Assembly: GCA_028829895.1 (NCBI GenBank) | Contig: CM054181.1 | Coordinates: forward strand, 99,498,360-99,562,359 | Reading direction: 5' to 3' | Source: Sinotaia quadrata | Taxonomy: Eukaryota; Mollusca; Gastropoda; Architaenioglossa; Viviparidae | Length of the DNA stretch: 64,000 nt | Shown: positions 38,573 through 54,500 of the stretch, in pieces | Layout: every line of letters begins with the position of its first letter | How positions within the stretch are numbered: position 1 is the stretch's first letter | Position numbers and translations under genes: made by a program | Notes under the pieces: model-generated | What the model saw: only the letters and a program-made list of their open reading frames with translations | What the model was told of the DNA's origin: nothing | The model's database searches: none

Positions 38573-41500
38573 CTGTGCAAACAAAACAGGCTGATTATAC
38601 TCCCAATTTTAGTTTATAGTTGATCATAGCTCAAAATTACTCCAAACAAACAAAATATGCACACATTGCTGTACATCTTCATATTTATTCTTGACCACAT
38701 GAAACAATATATGTACTCCACGAAACCATTCTTGGTTGCTGTGACAATAAACTGTCATATGTTCACAGCCCCCTTGCAGCCTAGAAATGAGCTAATAGAT
38801 GTGTAGAAGGCTGCAGTATTGTAGAGGTTTTGTTAAGTAGTATTTTCTTGGTAATATGTCAGTACTTTGAATATATATTAATAGATCAAGGCTGTTTATA
38901 CAACTGAAAGGGCAAAACTGAACCACACCAGGCAAAATTTTGTAAGAAAAGCCTTTTAAATATTGTTTATTGTAAGTATTTTACTGACACTTGAAATAAA
39001 AGTGTAGGACCTCTAACTGATTTGGATGAGAGGATGCACTTACCATTATATTTAGGTTGATTTGTAAGTTCTAAAGATAATTTTCCAAAGATCTTCCTCT
39101 TTTTTTTTTCTTTTTTTTTTTTTTACAAGAAATGCTAATGTGCAATTATGCACTTGAGAGAATTGACTTTGGAAAGTCATAGATACAAGTAGTTCTGATG
39201 GCTATTAAACTTTTAAAAAGAAAAAAGCCTTCCAGTGTGTGTATCAACCACATTTTTTATTTCTATCAGCATGAAAGAAGGAATTGTTTGAAGCAAATAT
39301 TTCTGATATTAAAGAAAACTAATGTAAATATAATTATTTGTAATAAATCAGTATATTTTCTTTATAATATGATTAGCCTCCCTTATCTGATGTGCTACCA
39401 TTAGTCAATACTGTTTCTAAACTCCAAAAGAACTTTTTTTTCTAAATTTTACATTATAGTAGTTCAATGGGACTAATAAATAACAAACACACTGTGTAAA
39501 TAAATACAGAACTACATTGATACCACTGCAAAACTAGTCTTCATCTCTATTGTCACAATCTGCCGTAATAGACAATGGATAAATACAAGTGACTTGACTC
39601 CCAGTTATGTTCCTTCACAACTGACTCCCAGGTATGCTTAGTCATAAATGAATAGATTTTAAATAATATAATCAGAAGGGTGAATGAGCAAGAAGACAGA
39701 TCAATACAATTAATAAAAAACAGGTGGATGCAGGTCAAGTACTGATGTAGTTTGATCACACAACAAATTATGGATTCCAACCAAAACTAGTCTTTTAATT
39801 TATTAAGTCTGAATAATGTCAATGTTGTAAAGTATATTTGAATATAAACAGCCAGGGAACCATGTTGTAAATGAGCTTTAACTTTTGTGTATTATTTTTG
39901 GATGGAATATTTAGTCAACAAACTCAGTGTATAGGAGGTCCCCAAGTTATGGCACGCTGTCCACAGACCCCATTATAATTTTAAATTGCCTTACGGCATG
40001 AAAGTCACAGTTATGGCACTTGGTTCAGCACTGCACTTCTGTAGTGAAAATAAATGTTTGTTTAATTTTGTTTGTGTGGATAAAATGGCTCAATATAGGA
40101 TAGATGACAGTATAACTGCTGCTAAAGATGGTGGCAGAGGCTATAATCCAACTTAAGGCAAACATTGACTTAAGTCACACAAGAAAAAACCCATGAAACT
40201 CCACTTAAGTAGGGAACCTCCTGTATATTAGAACAAAGAATTATAAATGACCTTAAAATTCAATACTCTGTTTCACAAAAACCAATAGGTGAAGTCCAAC
40301 AAAAGTGGTTGATCTCTACTGTTAATCTGTTTGCCATAAATACTTTCTAAACAACCATCATATAATGATATCAACAAGCAAGCAAGAAGTGCTTTGATAG
40401 CTAACTTCTTAATGATAAGCTTTGCACAAATAAAATATTTCAACATGAATGAGAAAATCAGCTATTGTTTTTACTGAATATATGTGTACTTAATTCTCTT
40501 GCATAGACAAACTAACTGCCACTGAATTGTAAACAAAGCAACTTACACAAATGGAATCAGTATTGCTTATTTAGATGTAAATAAATACTACAAATTATGT
40601 CTGGAAGGATGAACTACATCAACAAAGGTACATGCCAGGATTCAACAATCATGTAAAACATCTAATTCAGTTTTCACTGTTCACAGAATTTGCATATTAA
40701 AAACAAGGGGAAATATCTTTTGCTTACTTCAGCATACAATGAATAACAGTTGTGTGGCTTTCTCGTGTTATGTATAAAACACTCGTGTTTGTGGCATGGG
40801 TGTCAGCTTTGGGTAGTTTGGTAAAAATAGGAAGATGGCCCTTTCTTACACACTTAATAGTTTATTCCAATTTTAAAGGATGATTACTTTCCTCCCTTTT
40901 TTTGGGGGTGGTGGTGGTGGTGGTGGTGGTGGTTAAGATCAAAGATCTTGTTTAAATTAGACCCTGATCATTTCTGCATTTTTTTTTTAACTGTACCTAC
41001 AAGTGTGTGTGTATTTATTTTCTTTTTATAACTGTACCTACAAGTGTGTGTGTATTTATTTTCTTTTTTTATACTATACCTACAAGTGGAGTATTTTGTT
41101 TGCTTTTATTTTGTACTGTACCTACAAGTGGTTTTTTGTTTGTTGTTTCTTTTATTAGCTGGATGTGGTATATGATAGTGCTCACAAGTAATAATGCATG
41201 GGCTACTGTATACTTATAAGATCTTGTGTTGCCCACTGAAAACAATACAGGGTTATTTGTACCAAATATGATGCTTATCACACAAAAATACAGGACTACT
41301 TATACAGAATATGTTATCTATCACACAAAATACAGGATTTACCTATAATAAAAAAAACGTTACCACAAAAATCAATAAATGGCTGCTTATACAAAACATG
41401 TTGCTTACCACACAAAACAGGACTACTTATACAAAATATATTACTTCCTGCTCAATACATCGTTACCTAAACAAAATATGTTGCTTTCCACTCAAAGATT

Positions 41501-44500
41501 ATTTTACACCCAAAACATTAGTTCTTGGTCAATCATCATTTTCAGAAATAAAATAATATGAAAATAACAATATTAAAATGCAGATTCTGATACATAGAAT
41601 ACAATACAACGAGAACAGATCTTAGTTGTGAGTATACACAAAACCGTTTTGATATGTACACAGGTTACAACAAACTGAAAACAATTATAGTTAACACAAA
41701 ACATTCACATTTGTACACAAAATGTTTAGAGATTTAAAAGTCCATGGAATAATCGCAAATCTATATACATTTAAGTGACTTAAGGTTAGGCTGTATATGT
41801 TATTTGTCAGAAAATGGTTTACATAGTAAATGTTAATTCTGACTTGTGATTGCAGAGCTTTAAGACATAAACTGAAAAAGAGAGAAAGCAGACCCATAAA
41901 TATCATTACAAGTCATAGTTCATAGACAACTGAAAATATGTTCATAACTACAAATACATGTAGACTGTACAAGCTGTCCATAGTCTCTGAACTGACTATC
42001 AACTTTATATATAATGTTCCAGAAAAGAGATATAAAATAGGGTGAATGCCTTATAAATAAACAACGAAGTAAATAGGAATGGCACTTTACTTTTAACAGG
42101 AAAAAATATTTTAGTAATACATAGTTATATGCAAGCACTGATAATCTGTGTATGTAAGGGGAGTAAAATCATAGAACCAGACAAGCATACAATAGGAGAT
42201 AAAGATCATGTTCATGCAAACGAGAGCCAAGGCCCATCAAAGGGGAGGTAAGCGGATAGCTTAGCCAGCCCTGTGAGTAATAACCCTTGTTTAGTACTAT
42301 TTTTACTTTGGAGCATGGTAAGATATCAAGTCAGGACGTGGTGTCAGATTTCTTTCCATAACTTGTGGTTCTTTCTCTCCTGTTCTATTTCCAACATCAT
42401 ATATTTTCTTTATTTTTTTCATTACTGCAGCTTTGCCTCTGGCTGATTAGAATATTATTTTGACTCCTACTCTTCTTTATAATATGTACATGTGCAAGTA
42501 CAGACATGTTTTGAATGCTGGTCAAGTGTCTATTTGGAGAATTTGCAGGTGAAATCCAAGAACTAGTGATCAGTAAGTATGATAGGAATCAGGCTAGAAG
42601 TGAAAGAGACAGGAATCGATAGGGTAGGAGTGAATGATATATATATATATACATGAATCAACATCAAACTAGGTGAATCTAGGCAAAGGGTGTGGTCTCC
42701 CTGCCTAATGGCATGCACATATGGTTACTAGGAGTGCTAACTCTGATGAGTTCTGTACCTGGTTAATGAAAGCAGCCAAACTGTTAATCTGACAGATTTT
42801 AGCACCACAGGCCAGCACTTCTGTTTACAACTCACTCTGAACTGAGCACAATGCAGTACTGATTTAAATGTTAAACAGTACTTCATGCCGGTTCCATGCT
42901 TCCTCATAAATGATGTCAGATAGCCCAAAACTTTACAACACAGACAGCTGCATTTTCAAGAATATTTCAACCTGAACTATACAAACTATGTATATTATTA
43001 CACATTTATTACTTATGTGATGTTGATGTACTACTCTGTAACTCAATATGGCCTTGAAAGTTTCTGTAATCCTTTAAAAACAACGCTGCAAACAAAATAT
43101 TTCTTTTGCTTAAAAGTGAACACTTTAGCTTTATTTTAATTTTAAAACAATCTCTTCTTTTAGTGTGACCAACTGTGCCTTTCTCAACTTAAAAACTGTT
43201 GTCAGTTATTTTGCTCTTTGTAAAAGTTTGTTGTTTTTTTTATAAAGAATTTAAAAAATATTTATTAAAAAGTGTCTCTTAAAGATAAGTCCTACACTTA
43301 CTAATAAGTGCCTCTTACATTGAAAAAATTGTACATATATTACAATGAATCTCTTAAAATGATCTTAGAAAATGAAGCACCTAACTTCCATCATGCCATG
43401 AAGATGAGTGAAATTAAGAGTCCAAGTCACAATAAGAAATAGCCAAACATACATAATCATATTATTTGTGTTTGAAACGTGTGAATATGTGATTTTATAC
43501 AGCATGTAATTGGTTACCACTTACTTTTTGACTCCTTCCATGGTTCTAATAATATCTTCCTTTTCTTTCACCAGTAATCGTAGGTAACGAATTTCTCGCT
43601 CGTACTCTTGTCGCTGCCTATTGAAAGCGTTGTCTTGTTCCTTCAGTCTGCAAAGTATTAAACACATATGACTTTTTATTTTGTAGTGCAATTTCAATAC
43701 TAATGGCTTTCTCAATTATAACATTACCTATGGCTGAAAGTTCTTTACTAATTAACATAAACTTCCATTTATTCAATATTTCAATATGATGTCTTAGTAA
43801 AGTTTTAGTTATCTTTATCTGTAATAAATATACTTTTTATTCAAGGTGAAATGTTTTGTTTCAAATCCATGCCACTTTAGTCTTGACTTAATTCTGAGAA
43901 TCTGACTTAATTCAAAAATCATTTCAAATTTTCTATGCTGGCTCATTACAGGGTCTGACATTTAGGACTACATTATATCACTGTGTTAAACAATTTTTTA
44001 AAAGAAATATTAATTGATGTGAATGTATTTTTTGTTTTATACAATAATGATAGTATAGTGCTTCAACTCTCACTTATATGCTTTTATTATTTAAATCAGC
44101 TTATTAATTAAAATATGATCACATATTTCATTTTATTTCAAAATTAATTAGTCTGTTGAAAGCAATGAAAAATGTTTTATTTTAAACAAAAGTTAAATTG
44201 TCTCTTTACAGTTTTAGTGTGCTTGTCATTCATGCGGAATGATGATGAAAAACTCTAATGATGTCAAAAGTTATAGTTATAGCAAAATGGATGTTTAATA
44301 CTTTTCTGTCTTTAAAATCAGTTTGAAAGACTAATAATAATTCGTACAATTGATCAACAATTTTATTAATTAAACAAAATAATTAAACAAAATAAAATAA
44401 ATAATTACACAGAAAGCATAGCCTAAAAAGACGTGACAGTGTCAGATTTGCCAAAATTTACAAAATTACTGACGTTCAAATGAAATTGCAAACGAAAATA

Positions 44501-45485
44501 AAATATTGCCTCATGAATGAAAATCTATTATTATTCTAAAATAAATAATGGCATAACTTTCCTATGTAATGTATATATGAGAATGAGCATCCTACTCAGT
44601 TATTGAAATGGTGCACAGTTAAAGCACACCAAACAGGCATCAAATGTAAATTTCATCATTTCTTTAAATCAGAAGCAAGTGTTATTTGCATCGGATCTAA
44701 GAATAGTTCAGAACAACTGAAATTCAAACCTTTTTGAACTGCTGTAAACAACAGATTTTAAAGCCACATCTTTTAAATACATGATTTGCCTGGGATCCAC
44801 TAAATGTTACTACCCTTAATGAGGTTCACTGAAGTTAGCAACAGATCCTTTTTTTCTGCCAAGAACAGATTCCTTGAGGAGGGTATTCAGTCAGTAAATT
44901 AATCCCTTTACCTCATAAGACCTAGTAAAGCATCTTCTAGAGCAGCATAGTCCAACTGCAGTACCATGGCCAAATTGTCCCACTTAAAATTGCTTTGTTG
45001 CCTGTGCTCATATAAAAAATATTTCCTTAATTATATAGTATAATTAATTCTTTTTATCAAGAGAGGCCTGCAAAGTTGACATTTGGGTTTTATGTGGACC
45101 TCAGGGTTAAATATGTTCTAGAGGTAACAAGACTTTACCTGCCCATCTCTCCCTGACATATGTGCAGTCAATACATAATAATGTATCCAATCTTTAAGAC
45201 CATAAGAAGATTAATAATGATTAATAATTAATAATGATATAAATCATGACTTCCGATTGTACTTTTTTATTCTTTTACAATATTAAAAAAAAATTTACTT
45301 TTCTGCAACAGTCTGAAGTTTGGCAGACGCTTTTAACTTGTACATCTGTAAAAACAGCAAAACAAATAAACAACTGAAGGAGTTAAATCACCCAGAAAAT
45401 ATTAAGTTCCCTCACTTTCTTTAAAAACATTATTTCATTTTACAGAAACAGAATACAAAAGTTTAGATTAATGCACACACGCACG

Positions 45486-45516
<31 letters not shown>

Positions 45517-48500
45517 CAAATTAAGTTTGAGTATAGTGTCTACACACATACTAGAGCTATAATGCACCAATTCTATTTATATATTGTTTATTAGTTCATA
45601 TTATATTTATATATTGTTTATTAGTTCATATTATATTTATATATTGTTTATTAGTTCATATTATATTCATATATTGTTTATTAGTTCATATTATATTCAT
45701 ATATTGTTTATTAGTTCATATTATATTTATATATTGTTTATTAGTTCATATTATATTTATATATTGTTTATTAGTTCATATTATATTTATATATTGTTTA
45801 TTAGTTCATATTATATTTATATATTGTTTATTAGTTCATATTATATTTATATATTGTTTATTAGTTCATATTATATTTATATATTGTTTATTAGTTCATA
45901 TTATATTTATATATTGTTTATTAGTTCATATTATATTTATATATTGTTTATTAGTTCATATTATATTTATATATTGTTTATTAATTCCCCTCCCCCCAAA
46001 AATGTAGTGAAACTATTGTTAGACAACCCATTAAAGAGTTATTTTGTTTCTGAAATGTGTACCCAATCTTGCAGAAGAGAGAGTTTTCTTAATGTCATTG
46101 TCACTTTAAAAAAAAGCACATTTTCTTCTGCTTCTCATTTTAGTGCGCTCTCTAGGACCCTTGTTAACTAATTAATGATAAAGACACTTTCTTTCTCCTT
46201 TTTTCTTTATTCTAGCTCTTCACATTAACACTTTTCTGAAACAGAAAGCAGCTATGACAAAGCCATAGAATTAGTATCCAACAAAACAATACCAGTCTTA
46301 ATCTTGAGCTTTCTCTCCAACCTGTCTTGGACAACAGGAAAAATAATCCTGATTTTTTCCTCCAGTTTGCTTTGGACCACTGTATTTGTCAAGAATTATA
46401 CATGTTAATGCTAACCATTTAGCTTTTTTCTCCAATCTGCCTAAAATCAATTGACTACAAAGTTATATAAGAAATACTAACCTTTAACCTTTCTTCTAAC
46501 TTGCCTTTGGCCACATTGGTTCCTAACATATGATTTATGGTTTCCTTACAGTCTTGCTGCTGCTCCTTCACCTGCAATATCCACACAAACAATTACATTC
46601 ATAACAACATACTGATTCCACTAATTTTTCATAACCTTTGTTTAGTGTAAACTTTTCATTGCAAAGATTATTTATGAGAGGCAAGACTTGTTTTTGCTTT
46701 TAGACACCATTTATGCTATTAGATCTACACTATTTCAATATATAAATACAATCTATATAAACAATCTATACTACATGTCTACATGTACTTAACAGGCAGC
46801 TGGTGAAGAGCATTCAGGGTAAACCTATATCAGTTCACACATCAAACTTTTTCAAGTGAAATAGACCAATAAAGCAAATGACCACACAGAATTGGTTCTA
46901 TTTTTGCCTTCTGAAATTTAATGTCCTATGACCTCTATATATGTTTGTTGGAATAAATGGAAGAACTGTCTATTCAGACTTTTAAGCACATTTTGTATTC
47001 ATGTTTAAGGACAAATTGTTAACCTGGCAGGTGAGATTACAGAGAGAGTGGATGGATCTGGCATGCTCACTGGATCCATAACAAGAAAACATTAAATGCC
47101 AAGACTCTCATTGCAGTCTATACAAGCAATACCATAGCCAACCCATCAAGATACTCAGTGCCTACTGAAGCACTGATGAGTTCAAGAAATTTAGGAATAT
47201 AGACATTAGCTCCTATATGTTCAAGTTCAGTTAACACCAAGAAAGTGGAGGAGGGGGTGAACCAGGGGTCCTGCTCCAAAGTATTCAATTTTAATTAACA
47301 CCAAGTAAGTAGGGGTGGATTAACCATGGGCTCTGCCACAAAACCTCAGCCCCATGGCCTGTAGGTGAACTTGATCAATGCATAAAACTAGTTTTATTTC
47401 AGCAAACTCTGTTCTGTTCATCAAGAGAGAGGTGAGGTTCATCTGTTTTCAGATGATATCCCAAAAACCACTTTTTGTTTCCAAGAAGAGAGTCACTCAT
47501 ATTGTTTACAGTGAGTTCTGGGAAGAGAGTACCCCAAACCACCATTTATTCCAGGCTTTTCTGTTCAATTTTCCTCCACACACTCATAATCCGTGTTGTA
47601 AGCAAATTTAACTTCTCCAAAAATTGTTCTGCCATGTCTCCTTCCTGATGATAATAATTGGACATCACACATTTTAATCCTTTCTCCCAGAACTTGAGAA
47701 AAACAATCCATTAAATTTATCTGATATACTATAGCAAGAGCATGAGAAAAACATTCTGTTAAATTTATTTGATATATAATAGTAAAGAAATTGATCTTCT
47801 ACTGATTTCACTACTAGAACAGTGCAGTTTACTGTAACTTCAGCCATACTTGCTGAGTAAGTGCAGAGGAAAGCTAATAAAAAGTCCAGACTGCCAATGC
47901 TAGGTCAAAGTAATGAGCACCCTTCCGACTGACAAAATGTTTGTGGGTGTGCTGGCCAAGATGGAAAGGAAATTCCCAGATTATGTGTCCACCTTAAAAA
48001 AAACAGCAGCCAACTCCCATGTACTGAAAGATAAAAGATGGAGCTATCTTTTCCTTCTCAAGGAATTAGATCATTTACAAACACACATATGCTAGCTCAT
48101 ACACTGCAGGATGTGTAAACTTTTACAGTGAAAAATTTAATCAGGTAAAATGTTATTGTAACAGTACATTAAAAAAAATTAACTGTTATTTCAACTGACA
48201 ACTGAAATACAAGTAATGTGAACTAACAGAATCTTACATAATAATGTTTCTCTCATTTTGCGGTAAATCTGCTGCAATAAATCATATACCTCTATGACAC
48301 TACAACTGTGAATAAAACAAATTTTTAAACACCGCATTATCACTTGTTACATGGAAATCACAAAGACACACCAAATAATAATACTTTTAAAAAATATCTT
48401 TCTTCCCATCAATAATGAAAAACTGAATAATTAGCATGATATTTCAAGTTAATTTATTCCTAAAATTGTCAGTTAAATCAGTCCATTTGCACAATCAAAC

Positions 48501-51500
48501 CCAGAGTCAAACAGGGCAATCAAAGGCAGTGCACTCAAATATTACTATTACAGGTGTATAGTAAACAATATTACTATTACAGGTGTATAGTAAACCATAT
48601 TACTATTACAGGTGTACAGTAGACCATATTACTATTAATGGTGTATAGTAAACCATATTACTATTACAGATGTATAGTAAACCATATTACTATTACAGGT
48701 GTATAGTAGACCATATTACTATTACAGGTGTATGTATAGTTGACCATATTACTATTACAGGTGTATAGTAGACCTTATTACTATTACAGATGTATAGTAG
48801 ACCATATTACTATTACAGGTGTATAGTAGACCATATTACTATTACAGGTGTATAGTAGACCATATTACTATTACAGGTGTATAGTAGACCATATTATTAT
48901 TAGGTATGTGCTAGACAAAGAACCAAATATCCACACACAGCTCCAATCCCAAGTATTCTAGATATTAGGTTTCATTTTAGACATACATATTTCTAGTAGC
49001 TATCCTGGCTAGAGTTGAGATTTGCTAATGTTAATGAATGGAATTTATTTGGTTAAATACTTTTTGTTAAATGAAATTAACACTAAGAAGAATATTGCTG
49101 AATGTGCTACCCTTCTCTTGACCTCAAAATCCTGATTAAAGGATCAATCAGTAACAACAAGTTTACAAATGCACTGCCCAGTACAGTCACCAATGGCTCT
49201 ATACTCTAAATGAACATGCACAAGTAAAAAACTGAAAATTAAGTAAACAAGGAATGAAAAATGGAATCTGTGATTTGATGAGAAACAATACAAAATTTAC
49301 CACTTTGAAAGCTGTGTCTCGTTCTAAGGCAGTCTTTTCAACCTGATAAAATAAAACAGTTTTACTTAATCAGTATTTGCAATGATAGTACTGGTATGTA
49401 ATAACACTAAACGCTAACCTCTTATTAAGCTTATTTCCCTTGCCACTAGCTCTCCAGTACTTTATGTTTATTGCACACCTTACTATATTTAAAATCTTCT
49501 AACTCTTTTATTAAAGGAAATATACTTATGATAATGTTGCATAGTTATGGACAATGTTGAAAAACATATTAATAAAACTATTTGCATATCAGGAAAAAAC
49601 TGATATAAAATAATTAAAATTGGCAAATATATATATTCCCTTTAAAGTAGGCATACTTAAGTTTTTCAAAGAAAATCAGTCCTAAAATAAACATCTACAA
49701 AGCATCATCTTTCTCACAAATAAGGTTGCAGAAAACCTTTTATTATTATCAAAATTATTTTTAAATGAAAGGGGTCTGTAAACAACTTTAAATAGATAAA
49801 ATTTTGAAAAACAAAAAACAAGAAATGACAGTTTAAGATGACACTTACAATTCTGATGACATTTGCCAGTTCATTCTGTATAATCAGTTCCTTATTTTCA
49901 GACTGCTCTACTGCTTTCTGCAAAATGAGTATCTTGTTTTGCGTTTTCCTGTTAAAACAGAAAAAGAGTTATATATTTTAAATTAATGTCATTAATGTTA
50001 ACCTCAGAAGTCACACCTGATTACTAACAATTTTATTAAAAGAACATTTTTCTAAGGGACCAAAATACTTGCTTTGTGTACAGTTAATTTCTGATACATT
50101 GTATTAATTTGTCTAAAATATTCTCTCAAGAATACTTATTGCTCTTTCAATATCTAATTAAAGCTCAATGAAAACAATATGTCTAAAATATTCTGTCAAG
50201 AATACTTATTACTCTTTCAATATCTAATTAAAGCTCAATGAAAACAATATGTCTAAAATATTCTGTCAAGAATACTTATTACTCTTTCAATATCTAATTA
50301 AAGCTCAATGAAAACAATATGTCTAAAATCAAATGGGGGGGGGGGGAGGGGCCCGTAAAAAGTCATGAGTTCAACTGAGAAGTGGAAATCCTTCTCCCCT
50401 CAAGCAAAACAAATTTCACATGTACAATTTAGTCCTTGATAGTGTTATACAGAAATTTCATTCCAACTTTCTACATGATAATGTTAATAGAACTTTCAAT
50501 CCAACTAGCTACCCAATAATATTAGGTAGAGCTTTCATTCCAACTTTCTACCTGATAATGTTAAGTAGAACTTTCAATCCAACTAGCTACCCGATAATAT
50601 TAGGTAGAGCTTTCATTCCAACTTTCATTCCAACTTGCCATCCGGTAATGATATGTACAGCTTTCATTCCAACTTTCTACCTCATAGTGTTATCGAGAGC
50701 TTCAATGTTATTACACACAAGACAAAATATTTACCTCACACTCAAACACTTTCTTTTATGCAAAAATTCCAACACAAGCATCAATTCCAACTTGTAAACA
50801 AATAACTTTAAGTAGAGAGTTCATCTCAGTTAAGGTCCTTTACACAAATTACCTTTTTCCTTTGTTCTTTTTCTCTCAAACCACACTCATGAGTGTGCAC
50901 AAATTCTAATATATAAAGCTCTGGTCTCACCTTCAAGCAGCTTTTGCTGAAGACATAAATTATTTGCCTCTCATTTTCTTTCTCTCTGTGAAATACATAA
51001 CACACACATTCTAACAAAAAAAAGCACTAATTACAGTTTAATACCTAATAACTTTATGCAGAGTTTTGATCTCAGCTTTAAGTTGTTTATTTTCAGCTCC
51101 AAGTTCTATAGCTGCCATTGTATGTTTTCGACGCTCATCTTCTGAAGCCTAAAAATAGTATCAGAATATAACAATAACAACGAGATTGGATTGTGTGATA
51201 AAGTAACCGAGTTCTGATAACTGAGTGTAAAATTATTTAATATCTACTTATGATTAAGTACAGTTGGAGACTGGGTGGACACATCTGTGAAATACCTTTG
51301 TGTTTGTGTATGTATGTTTGCTCTTAATAAATGCAAATAGTATTTGTTGTGTATTTGTATTTTGAATTCATTGTCTTGCATGTGAGGACATCCCAAACAG
51401 GTCCACCACAAAGTTTACCTTACAGGTCAGTGTCGAACTGTCCAGAAGCGAGTATTTGTGACTACTGTATATCTGTAAAGTATCTTAAATATATAGCAAT

Positions 51501-54500
51501 ATTTTCATACAGTTGAATTTCCCATAAAGTTTCTAAAGACATTATGTTTAATTATAAGTGTTTTACTGAGACCAATATAATTTCATAAGTTTTGCAGGAA
51601 ATATTGATTCATACTTAATAAAAAGTGAACAAATTACATTTCTAGTTCTTAATAAAGATTTCCTTTAAAAGTAAATGTTAAAATAAAAATATTACTAATA
51701 CTATACTGCTTTTTATTTTCACAAATCAAATGTTCAGTCTGAAGGAAAAAAGTAAGGATAATTTAAGACAAATAAAAAGCAGAAATCTATTTTTGGATAT
51801 GAATGACACTACATAAAATACAACTCACTTTAAGCTTGTTTGTAAATGTTTCTTTTTCTTTCTCCAACTGTTCCTTTTCATCATGTATAGATCTGAAAAA
51901 AAGTAATTAAATAACAATTTGAATTTTATTTTGTTTCCTTTAAGATGGTGCTTATTTATAAGTTTATCCCACATCAAGCAGTGTCATAATTGTACAAGGT
52001 GAAATGACTTGTTTGGGAAGTTATTAAAATGAATGCATTTCACTTGCAAAATATTTTTTTCAAAGGAGATGATTAATGAACCAAATATGCGTGAGCAAGA
52101 AGAGTTATTTGTGTTTGAATGAAGAGTAGATAAATACAATCACAAGGGCCCCTCTAATATATTCAATTAATTCTGTATACCTTCAATCAATAAAACAAGC
52201 TGATTAAATAAGTTTCACTCGTAATAAGTAAGCATGTTGAGAAGTATATTTCAATACACAACAAACACTTTGTCATAGCTCTCCTCACAGCTGTAGATTT
52301 TAGGACAATTGAACAAGTGATTTTAATATTCCTTTATGAAATTATTTCATGTATAAATCAATAAAATTTACTATTTATTCAAAATGGAGTCCAAGTTGGT
52401 TGATTTGTTTTGAAAATATTTTATTTTTACTTTTATCAATGGCTAATATGTATATGTTCTGGTACAACAGAATGGATGTGTATTTTTTAAATAGTTTAAA
52501 AATATAAGTATATTCTCATATTATTAAAAATGCTTTATTTATATATGCATGAAGGTTTTATTTTATATATATCAATGAAATATTTTTTAATTATTTTGAG
52601 GTATTTTTATTTGTCTCCTTCACTCTTAAGAGCAGGCATGCATGGTAACCCCAGAAACAACATAGTGGACTTGTTTTTGAGCATCTCCTATGTAATTCTA
52701 ACCCTCTCACACAACATTGTGATTTTTTATATTTTATTACTATCAATATTTTCTTAACAATATGCCAAAGTTACACAGTTATGGCTTTATAAATTCTGGT
52801 ATATAAAATATTTTAAAATTTTCTTTCAGATTAATCAAATTTATTTTATTTCTCTATTGTTTTTGTTTCTTTTATGGTATAGTTTTTTTAAGCTTAGAGT
52901 AAAATAATAAAACCAATTTAGACAAAATATTATAAAAATTATACAACACAATCTAAGAGATATAATTTTACAAGAGAAAACCTTTAATCTTTTAGACTAT
53001 CACAGTATCTCTCTCTTCAAAAACATGTTGTCTAAGACAAGAGATATAATTTTACAAGAGAAAACCTTTAATCTTTTAGACTGTCACAGTCTCTCTCTCT
53101 TCAAAAACGTTGTCTAAGACAAGTATTTGATACCTGGGTACTTTTCATCTATTTCACTGTCTCACTCACTCCCTTTCTCATGTACAATCAGGTGCCCATG
53201 CAAATTCTTTCATACTCAGAAAAGCAGACATTTTGGATAGAAAAATTGTCTCCCTGTTAAGTAATGACTACTGAAGTTATATCTCTGTGTTTCCTAGCTC
53301 TCAGGAATAAAACAATAGAAAGTGTCCAGATAATATCAATAATATGCTCCTAAAAAATGCACTGTTATCTAAAATCCTATATTCCATGACACTATTCTTG
53401 AATCATTATTTGCTGAATAGTTTAGCAACTAAGGGTATTATCCAAAGTAAAAGGCAACTAAAACATTCAATAGAAAAAACAAAAATCCTATCCCAATTTT
53501 ATCTATTACAATGTGCAGTTTCTATGACATCATTTTTGCTTTCACCAAATTCACTTAGTAAGTTTGCATGCTAAAGTATACAGTCATGACATGTCACCAT
53601 TCTTGCAAATGCAGTTAGAACAAAGAAAGTTAGTGCATTCTTCAAGCACAAAATGTAGAAGCAGTAGAAGCAACAGATGTCATTATAACTGTAATAATTT
53701 AAAACAATCAAAACGTTTTGAATGAAAATGGTCAGAAGGAACAGAGAGTCATTATACAAGGACACTCACCTCTTAAGATCGGAAATGATGATGAGGTGAT
53801 CCTGCATTGTCACATGATTGTTGGAGTTAAGCAGAAGTTGATCATGTTCTTGTTTTATTTGTTTGAATTTTTGTTTCAGTTTTTCCAATTCAACTTCTGA
53901 CTCCTGTTTCTCTGTCTCAAGATGAGTCTGTCTTTTCATCAGACGATTTACTGAAATACATACAATTTACTGTGCTTAAAAATGGATATAATCAAACAAT
54001 TCACAAAAATAATAATGTGCTTTAACTCACAATGGTGTTCTATCAGTTGTGCTGTTAAATGGAAGTGCACACATCTAATGAAAACATTTTATTTATTTTC
54101 CATTAGATGATTTATTAATGCTAGGAACTATGCTTTGAAGCACCATCTAAACTAATTGTTATGTGGTTCTGATTCATTATTCTGTGTTTCAATTATTTCT
54201 GATTATGCACAAGATTTTATGATATTTATAAAAGATTAAAAATGAGCTGATTTGAGAAGACAAGTATATATAAAAACAGATTCTATTTTCTCTTTCCAAT
54301 GTTTTCTAAGACATTTCAAGAAATGTACTCTCAAGTAACTTTTAGATGTGGTACAAATGCACTTAAAGATTATTAATATATAAACAGTTACAAACCCTTA
54401 ACCTGCTGAGGTCTTAAAAATGTATTCCATTTACAGAGATCTGTCAGTGATTTTATATCATCAGTATAATTTGCTAAAACCATAATAGAACATCAAAACA

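Larger units (their letters stand above)
38573..43524 (-). other. CEP89 last intron
   Basis: A 5-kb AT-rich intron holding the Tigger-like MITE, the GGT run and two diverged tandem repeats listed separately. The rest shows nothing recognisable. Confidence 0.7.

Noticed and set aside
44900..45117. Possible TTAA-bordered element (TTAATCCC at the left, GGGTTAA at the right)
   Set aside because: The ends do not form a convincing inverted repeat.
45584..46171. 195-residue frame with a repeated FISSYYIYIL peptide
   Set aside because: It is produced by a 30-bp minisatellite whose unit is a multiple of three. There are no splice signals or family match.
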